Shown: positions 56,850 through 64,000 of the stretch, one piece after another | How positions within the stretch are numbered: position 1 is the first letter of the stretch | Layout: each line of letters starts with the position of its first letter | Program-made: the position numbers and the translations under genes | Assembly: GCA_024509875.1 (NCBI GenBank) | Contig: JAMPIV010012265.1 | Coordinates: forward strand, 62,001-126,000 | DNA length: 64,000 bases | Direction of reading: 5' to 3' | Origin: Oreohelix idahoensis | Taxonomy: Eukaryota > Mollusca > Gastropoda > Stylommatophora > Oreohelicidae | Notes under the pieces: model-generated | The model's database searches: none | The model's input: the letters and a program-made list of their open reading frames with translations, nothing else | Told to the model about the DNA's origin: nothing

Positions 56850-57115
56850 GCTGACAGTTTGATAGCCACTACGGGAAGATAACTTATTTGTCAGCGCACA
56901 GGAATGACATAATCGTTCCCTGCACACCTTGAGGAAAGTAAGATATAACTGTAGGCATTTGCAGAGAAGGCAATCGGATGTTTTATTGCCATATATAGGA
57001 GAAGTGACCTTTTGCATTACGCACATTATTCCTGGCGGAAATAGTTTTGAATTACCCCACCAAGACACGCATGTTTGAAACGATTGGAGCCCTGCTTAGC
57101 ATCGTAACAAACAAA
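56850..57115 (-). repeat. Right arm of a diverged inverted repeat
   Basis: Pairs with 55730-56040; lies inside the 3.95-kb insertion whereas the other arm lies outside it. Confidence 0.55.
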
Positions 57116-57529
57116 TGCGGGGGAAAGCAGGCAATATAACCTGACCTTTTTGCAGTTGTAAGACACTGTGAAAATCGCTTGCCAAGACGACAACCACACC
57201 TGCCAGAGTGAAGAATAAGATCAGATTTCCATTATCAGGACCGGACTTTGTTTGGGGATCTTGATACAAAACTCTACTATTTTAACAAAGACAACCGGAA
57301 TCTGAGGAAACTGAAAAACGGTGTCAAAGTGGGAATTCCTTATTAAAGTAACGACCCCTAAGAACACGTGTAAGAGGCCTAATCAAGTGCCTTTATTCCT
57401 CTGAGCAAACAGTCTGTGAGCCAAGATTGGCGTACGTTGTGCATTTTACATTCTATAGTTGTCATTACTAACATGTGAACTAATATGTATATATTGCCAT
57501 GTGAATATTAATATGTGAAAATTGCTAGT

Positions 57530-57690
57530 GGATGTCCAAGTCCTTTGAGGCTGGCAACCTCAGCGTATAGAATGATGATTTCATGAACCACCACTGCAAG
57601 GGCTGGTGACAGTTTTATTGCTAGTTTCCTAAAGAGAACTAAAAGCATAGGTAGTCCCAAGTTCCATATGGAGCAGAGAGGAAAAGATGA
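57530..57690 (+). repeat. Dispersed repeat family G, copy 8 (short)
   Basis: 'gaggctggcaacctcagcgt', 'aaccaccactgcaagggc' and 'gttccatatggagcagagag' in family order. Confidence 0.55.
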
Positions 57691-57694
57691 AAGA

Positions 57695-57960
57695 AATGAT
57701 GTACATTCTAATTATAATATTTACATTTTCAAACCAGTGTAAATGTCTAGGTAAACATACTCACTTTAAAATTAATGAAAGTTTTTCAAGCTTTTCGACC
57801 AGTGTAGATGTAATTGAAAATATATTCAATCTATATTGTGAACATTTTTCAACCAGTGTAAATGTAAATGTAAACATATTCTATCTATACTATTAACCTT
57901 TTCATTTGAATGTAAAGTAAATATAAAGCTATTCAATTTAAATGTAAAGAAATTTTTATC
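57695..57960. repeat. AT-rich imperfect repeat of 'aaccagtgtaaatgta' type
   Basis: '(a/g)accagtgta(a/g)atgt' recurs three times with spacers of 65-70 bp, each followed by 'aaa(c/t)atattc'-like sequence. Degenerate tandem structure. Confidence 0.55.
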
Positions 57961-58616
57961 TCGAGAGATTAAGCTTAATTCTCATCGAGAGTAAATTCTG
58001 AGGTAGATGGGATGGTGGAATAGGAAGATGGGGATACATAAGTATGTGTCGGGAAACTCAATACTCAGAGGTATTCGTTTCTCTTCTTTTACCATACTAG
58101 TTGGTGGTACCAGTTGAGAGCACTAATCTCTGGAACAAAGTGAGGGTAGAAGTGGCCTGACGTCGAACTAGACACCATCATCAGAGGGTCTTAGAGACGC
58201 GGGACCAGCTTTGAAGTTACTCCCTGATCTTACTTGGAACGTACTGCGCCCTTAATCTTGACCAGAGACGCGAGAACTCAAGTGATCTATGTGAACATAA
58301 CCCACAACCCAGCGGGAGAAGAAACTACCATTTGCAGCTAAGTCAAACCTAAAAGCTGCCAAGTGACATCTTACATAAAACACTATACATTCTGTGGTGA
58401 ACCACTCTCACCGACTAATTCTTTGTCTTTTTTATTCCTCTTTTAAAATTTCTCCTACCGCTAGAAAACATTTCTCTTCGGATATCTTTTTCATTCTTAT
58501 AATGAGAAATTTTCCCTCTTCAAGTCTTATATTACACATTACTGGTTAGCTTAGGATTCTCACAGCCAAAGGCAATGAATTAAATGATTTACTGCTCGAG
58601 TAGCAAGAATGTAAAT
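57961..58616. other. Unassigned intergenic DNA
   Basis: No recognisable gene or repeat. Confidence 0.4.
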
Positions 58617-58867
58617 CATTGGTTCTCAGACCTTGGCAGCAGTGACACCCCAACATGTTAAAGCAGCATAGGAAACTATTACCCGGTGGTTCTCAAACCA
58701 TTGTTGACAGTGACCCCAAACTTAAAAGACTGCTCTATGGGCACTAGGTGAACCAGTGGTTCTAACCATTTGATGACCCCAGCCCCAAACCTCACAGATT
58801 GTGAAACTCATTGCCCACATGGGAAAAATGCTGTAAGAAGACAGCCAGATAGAGGTTGAGAACTCCA
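58617..58867. mobile_element. hAT-like MITE fragments
   Basis: 'cattggttctcagacctt' at 58617, 'cggtggttctcaaacc' at 58684 and 'cagtggttctaacc' at 58754 resemble the CAGTGGTTCTCAAAC terminal repeat of hAT transposons. 'gaggttgagaactcca' at 58852-58867 is in the inverse orientation. The short unit is repeated three times with 'gtgacacccc/gtgaccccaa'. No transposase. Assignment by terminal motif only. Confidence 0.5.
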
Positions 58868-60019
58868 GATACGCTATAATGTCAGTTAAGAAGGAGTATT
58901 TCATAGATAATAGATCACACACTATTACTCAATGGTAGTTAGCATTGTGTTAATTTAATTTCTGAAGGACGCTTACCGGCCATCAGACTTAGGAGATGAT
59001 TGCTCTTGAAACCACTAATGGGACTTCAATTGTTTCCAGTCCACCCAGGTTGCGGTTACAAGGTAATAACCCAGGTTACGGGTCCAGGGTACAAACCAGG
59101 GTACGAGTCCACTGTACCAAAGATTACCACTACCCACCATACCCTATTAACCAGGTTACCTTACAATACCAAAGCATATCCTGTCCCCAGTAACCCATTT
59201 CATACCACACATCCCATAAGCAGAAGAGGTATTCAGCAGAGGTGACTTACCCCGTCCTTATCTGTGATGTGCACTGAGTCCAGGGAAGCAAACTCTGACA
59301 CCCTCTGAACCCACTGAACTGTTATGAGACCAGCGTGCTGGGGCAGACCAAACCAAGAGAGTCCGAAACAAAATCATCTCCGCAGCTACTACAGGCCTTC
59401 GTAGAGATGTGTATAACACCTACCAGCAGTACAGCAATAGAAGAGATCTTCTGATCCATATGATGACATACAAGTTGTTTTTTTCTAAACAGTAGAGCTA
59501 AACATTTTTTCATATTGATATGCATATTCAGATATGTGAGAATCTATACCCTTTTATTCAATTTAACTTAACAGCGTCTGTTGTTATTTTTCTTTTTAAT
59601 TTTATTTGGGCTGTATTTTGTTTTAAATATAAATCTACACCCTGGGGGCTGAGCCATAATTAAATTAACTTCTATTGGGTCGGGATATTTTAAATATGGC
59701 TGGACACCAAATCTCTTTCTCAACCTTATTTGCTTTACACAGTCCTTTTGTAGGATTCATGAGGAAGAATTTATCTTCCAGAAAATATCCTGTTTAGTTG
59801 CCAGAATTCTCTTTTAAGTAAATTTCTAGTACACTATTTCCCGAGGAGAGGCAGTTCCATTACGAACTCGTAAACTATCAAGAAGACATTATTATGTTTA
59901 TTCTTCCATTCCATCCAAGCTGTCCTTCTCCTCAAAAACACTCCACGACACCATCACACGATGATGAGTATTTTCTGTTAAAGATTATTTAATGTTTTTT
60001 AAACTGTTAAAACTTAGTT
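58868..60019. other. Unassigned intergenic DNA
   Basis: 59040-59160 has loosely repeated 'ccaggttacgg/ccagggtac' words. Nothing else is recognised. Confidence 0.35.
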
Positions 60020-60465
60020 GTTTATTAAATCAGTTATTTGTAAATATACAAATTTAACGCCGATTTAATCATTTTGAATGTACTGCCTGTTTGTCTCAGT
60101 CAATTTACTAAAAACACTCTAAACAGAGCTATACCAGAATCATAAGAATTCAACTGAGCAAATCAGGGTGGGGGATTGAACGAGCAGAAATTAATAATTG
60201 CTTAATTCTTCATAAAAAGCGGCGGATCAAATAGATATAAGTTAACAATTGCCCTGCCCAACGCAGCATTATTCTTGACTTCTGAAATATCTTATGGACA
60301 CTAACTTGAGATACAAGCGTCATTATCCTTCTATCTACAACTCTGCCAAGAGTAATCTTGTATGAAGGTGGACACATTTGAAGACCAATATTAGCTACTC
60401 TTGAATTTGGGCCACTGTTGGACCACTACCGCAAAGCAGGGGAGGCAATTTCGTGACAATGGTAA
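60020..60465 (-). repeat. Dispersed repeat R2, copy 2
   Basis: Reverse complement of 50650-51105 with moderate divergence. Its outer end coincides with the right edge of the 3.95-kb insertion, which suggests that R2 is the terminal part of a transposable element. Confidence 0.75.
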
Positions 60466-60557
60466 TCTTTAGACTCCGCACTGGCCACACCAGATTGAGA
60501 TACCATCTATTCAACAAGCTAAAGATAGGAACTACCGATCAGTGTAACTGTGGCACT
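60459..60557 (+). pseudogene. Jockey/I-like LINE C-terminal tail, right piece
   Basis: VIFRLRTGHTRLRYHLFNKL, then KIGTTDQCNCGTD: the start of the Cys-rich C terminus (CxC...) that follows RNase H in this LINE type. It continues the piece ending at 56504. The rest of the tail, including the later His and Cys, is missing. Confidence 0.8.
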
Positions 60558-60610
60558 GATAAAATGAGCGGGAAATTTTTCTTAAAAATAAATAACTGAT
60601 TATAGCTTTA

Positions 60611-60897
60611 CAAGACTAAAAAAAAAAGGTAAAGATAAAAGTATCCGCATAGCAGATACTGCCCCAGAGGAGTGAAGTGTTAGAGACTTCAATATACTAG
60701 ATCCAGCATCGAGAGACGGAGTGGCCAGTTCCCTTACTCGCTGTCTTTTCCTTCCCTAACTCAAGATGCAAAATCAGGTACCCATTTGCAGCTGGGTAGA
60801 CTTGGCGCGTGTCAACACCGTGAATCGAACCCGGCACCTCTGCACAAAGAGGACCGCTCTAACCACACTGCCAATCGGACGCTATTTTCAAGACTAA
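60611..60897 (-). mobile_element. tRNA-derived SINE, minus strand
   Basis: The element is about 60620-60888, with caagactaa on both sides (60611-60619 and 60889-60897). On minus: A-box region 'ttggcagtgtggttagag' (plus 60857-60874), B box 'ggttcgattca' (plus 60821-60831), then a body with 'cagctgcaaatgggtacctg' and 'cgagtaagggaactggccac'. The spacing fits an internal RNA polymerase III promoter. The 9-bp duplication is short, so the ends are less certain than the family call. Confidence 0.78.
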
Positions 60898-61207
60898 TAG
60901 TTTTGTTTTAAGGATTATCTTCACTGCACACTACTCTTTACGATTTCCAACTGCCGAATGATTTTTAACGTGCGCAACTTACACACGGGACTTCCTATTT
61001 TTTTTTCCGCCCTTATCCGAGAAGGCTAGGCACCAAGGGGAAAAAAAAAGGGGGGTAATGACATTACTGGTTCTGAAGAAAAAAAATTGTTCATAAATTA
61101 CATTCCCTCCACCGGATATGGAACTCTACTTTAGAATTCGGTAGAAAAAACAAAACACACACACAAATAATAATACGTCTTACAAGGAGAAGGGACAAGA
61201 AAAACCT

Positions 61208-61234
61208 ACGTTGCGGCCACTAGGCCTTCGTCAG
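61208..61234 (-). ncRNA. Hammerhead-ribozyme-like core, one core base altered
   Basis: Minus strand: CTGACGA, a 4-bp GGCC/GGCC stem with loop TAGT, then GCAACGT. The hammerhead core is CUGANGA, stem II, GAAA. Here GAAA reads GCAA, which should disable cleavage. Short hammerheads of this form occur in Penelope-like elements, but no reverse transcriptase of that type is visible here. Likely a dead remnant. Confidence 0.4.
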
Positions 61235-61292
61235 GGACAGACAAACAAGAGACAGGAGGGAAAGAAAGCAAGAATTAAGTGGAGAACATGAA

Positions 61293-61319
61293 ACTATACT
61301 GTTCAAAAAAAGAAACGCA
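61293..61319 (+). repeat. Possible DNA-transposon terminal sequence
   Basis: 'tactgttcaaaaaaagaaac' resembles terminal sequences I associate with DNA transposons in marine invertebrates. No partner terminus is found in the window. Confidence 0.25.
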
Positions 61320-61649
61320 TAGCTATCCGAGTGCGCGTTTTTATGAGTTTGTAAGTAAAATTTGGTGATAGAGTATATAAAAACCAGCCTCAAATGTTCT
61401 TTACAGTGTCAAATGCACGTGTTGACCTGAATTGCGTTCGTTTTTGTAATCGTTACAACGCAGTGGTCAATAGTGTTTATGACGCAATTTTTGACCACAG
61501 CTCATGTTGCGCGCATGTGAAAGCAACAAAATTTGGGGTGAACACTATTCGCTGATTACGCAACTGAAACCCTTTAAAAGGATAACGCTACACACACAAA
61601 AATCCAGTTCATTTTCAAGCAGACATTTATGACGTCTCTATCGATAAAT

Positions 61650-61686
61650 TTAACACATTAACTACCGCAAGCCGCTGTCAGCGGCT
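61650..61686 (+). repeat. Possible piggyBac-like end with sub-terminal palindrome
   Basis: TTAA at 61650, 'cacattaactaccgc', then AGCCGCTG-T-CAGCGGCT (61670-61686). A TTAA target followed by a GC palindrome is common for piggyBac-type ends. No matching right end and no intact transposase are seen. Confidence 0.25.
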
Positions 61687-61689
61687 CAC

Positions 61690-64000
61690 AAAATAATCAC
61701 ATTTGGACTGCAAGCCGCTCAGAGCGCCAATCTAATTTTAGTAATAAAACGAATGAAAAATGTACTGAAACACTCTCTGACCTGGTTCGAGATTTTAAGT
61801 TGCCACCGGAAAACAAATTCCCAAAGCATGGTTGTTGTAGAACACTGGAAAATTGATATTACGTTCATATTTTACAGCGTTTTGGGTTAGTTACCAAATC
61901 GTGTAAAACTGTTTACCGTGGCAACTAGTGATAGGAGTACAAAAAATGCGTGTACATCTCGTCTAACGGCTGAATAGGATAGAAACGTTTTTCAACAACT
62001 GACTGATAGATCTAGCGACGAGGACAAGAGTGAAAACGGTGTGCACATTGATTGAAATTGTGATATTGATAGAGATGGGGCGCAAGCAGTTTGTGGTAAA
62101 GTGGGATGATATAAATATTTATAGGGGACTTAGTGTACTGACTGAGATCAGCTGTGAAGGTATCTGTATCTAATAAGTGTGGTGTGTTACAGATGACCTT
62201 ACTTTGCTACCACATTTAGACCTCAGTCAGACTTATTCTGGAATATTGTGGTGACTACGTTGAATGTCTAGGGTTATGATAGTGATGAAGTGTATGTTCA
62301 CAAGAACCAACAGACAGATAAACAATTTAATTTAATCCACAATACTTTACAACACTGTGACACTCACATAAATAGAACACTCTATAAGACTATCTTAATA
62401 AGTCAAGTGTTAACTTTTAAAATATGTATTAATTCCTTTCAATAATAGATATCCTGATTCAACTACAAAGTGAATCAGGAATCACAATAAAATGTAATCA
62501 CAAGTTGTATGTACACGATTTATAGATAGGATCTTTGTATTGACATATAATATTATTACAATATGTGTGTAAGTTGTGATGTAGTACTATGAGGTAATAC
62601 TGGCTTTTCAAGCTAGGTTGTTGTTTGTCATCATGACTTCATGTGTTTGTTACTGGTGGAAATAATATTGGAAAGGTTCACAGTTTCTTTTTATTTGAAA
62701 ACAAATAAATGTCCCTCTTGATTTAATGTACAGTCAATTTTAGAGGGGGGGTGGTACACAAGATTGAGCTGCTCTGGCCAACGAAATCTTATCTTCTGTG
62801 TGGGCGACAGGAAAACTGTCTCCTCTGCTCGCTTGCTTCACAGTTTTCTTGAGAAACAACACTGGTCGATATCTTGAACAAGGGGTATGCTACCAGCCTC
62901 TGGATTCAGCAAAACTCAGACCAGGTGCTGCTCTATTACTTCAGTACCACGGTCCCTGAAATAAGAAGGTTGTACCTCCTACTTCAGAACTAATTTATAA
63001 TCTATTTCCACACTGAAGCACAATACATAACAAACACAGAGTTCAGCGCGGTAGGCCAACTGCTAGATTCTTATGTAACAATATACACCAGTATTCCTCT
63101 CCCTAATGGTTACAACGCCTCTGCAATTCCAGCATTATTTCCTTCTATTCAATAAGATAGGCGTCATAGTACTATTTGGCAATCCCATATATGCCTATGT
63201 AGTTATACTCCTCTCCGACAAGTTTTTACAGGGTGGAGCAATATCTAGGCTTTGCCTCATGTTTGCTACTGAACCACACACATACAGACATAAATTATCA
63301 ATTCACATTCAATTTTCATCTAAAAGATATCAAATATGTCTAGCTTACCACAATTCAAGGACATATTAAACAAGTACGTTGACTGGCGATGAGTTATGGC
63401 ACAATTCCGATCTGCCTCTGTCCCAGGCTTTTATTAGAAAAATATGAGCTGGTTCTCAACGCACTTGCTTCTACAAAGTTTATTTTCAAAAAGTGGCACT
63501 GAACAGACGCTTCTAATTGACTATATCAAATGGTCTAGCCAATGAGACCATGTTTACAAAAGCCTTTGAAAAAATGTACCCTTCCTACCGTTTCCATTAA
63601 CAACCAAAAATAGTATTTGCAGTCGACTAATCATGTTTCGCCTTACATATTATTCTAGCCAATCAAATCGTATCTAACGTGGTGGCCTCATTTCCCCTAA
63701 AGCAGTGTCCAAACACGCCATTATGAGCAAATATGATCCTGTGTTGTCAGACAACACCACTATAATATTTTGGCTATAATTTGTTAATTACTAGACTATT
63801 GGCGTAATACCTAACATATTCTTTCAGCAAGTCCTAAGGCACCCAAATATATAAGTTTAATGGGGCCAAGTGGCTTCGTTACAAATATGTATTATTCTAG
63901 GATAGTCGTGTATTTGTTTTTTTATTTATTGTTTTAGAACCGCCACCTGTTCTGCCTTTTCGATTGTTCTGTCAGTATAAAGTCAGGATTTCAGACATAA
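61690..64000. other. Unassigned intergenic DNA to the window end
   Basis: No gene, tandem array or clear element. An open frame at 63106-63369 (87 codons) has no recognisable domain and I do not call it. Confidence 0.35.

Larger units (their letters stand above)
56505..60458. mobile_element. 3.95-kb insertion splitting a LINE, GTGACA repeated at both edges
   Basis: gtgaca occurs at 56499-56504 and 60453-60458. Dropping one copy and the intervening sequence brings the two LINE pieces together in one frame. The right end of the insertion is the dispersed repeat R2. The interior is a patchwork (inverted-repeat arm, family G copy, hAT-like MITE, AT-rich repeats) with no transposase seen. The true element may be smaller and later enlarged by other insertions. 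Confidence 0.55.

Overview
This window looks like repeat-dominated intergenic DNA from an animal. I infer a lophotrochozoan, most likely a mollusc, from the mix of several non-LTR retrotransposon families, tRNA-derived SINEs and long minisatellites. No sequence here names the species. I found no convincing host protein-coding gene, rRNA, functional tRNA or CRISPR array. The only intact, plausible coding sequence is a retrotransposon ORF1 (gag-like) at 3568-5160. The very long open frames between 10.1 and 31.7 kb are translations of tandem repeats and are not annotated as genes.

Layout. 0.2-1.06 kb: 3' end of an RTE-like LINE (minus). 1.1-5.4 kb: a 52-bp satellite (about 46 units) split by a 1.78-kb ORF1-only LINE insertion with a perfect 13-bp target-site duplication. 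5.5-8.5 kb: nested LINE 3' ends, a composite tRNA-containing retroposon, another retroposon, and two copies of a dispersed repeat here called family G. 9.8-23.6 kb: three satellites in a row, with periods of 28, 21 and 67 bp. The 67-bp array has about 187 units and is bounded by opposed copies of family G, from whose 3' part it seems to have grown. 24-32 kb: LINE fragments and two unrelated 72-bp arrays. 32-37.2 kb: LINE fragments (one carrying a 40-bp minisatellite inside its coding end), a clean tRNA-derived SINE and nested insertions. 37.3-44.3 kb: dispersed repeats and a decayed, nearly full-length CR1/L2-like LINE with endonuclease and reverse transcriptase, split by a retroposon with a 12-bp target duplication. 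44.3-64 kb: mostly unrecognised AT-rich DNA with further LINE, SINE, MITE-like and dispersed repeats.

How the parts work together. The window shows retroposition at many stages. Autonomous LINE families are present only as broken copies. The likely trans-mobilised passengers are the ORF1-only element, the SINEs and a 29-bp tail-only insertion. Two kinds of 3'-end RNA hairpin recur: one shaped like the histone mRNA stem-loop (CGTCCT-TTTC-AGGACG, three loci) and one covarying hairpin before GAA tails (three copies of another LINE). Several minisatellites appear to have expanded from segments of these retroelements. All clade names are recognised by eye from motifs; no database search was run.
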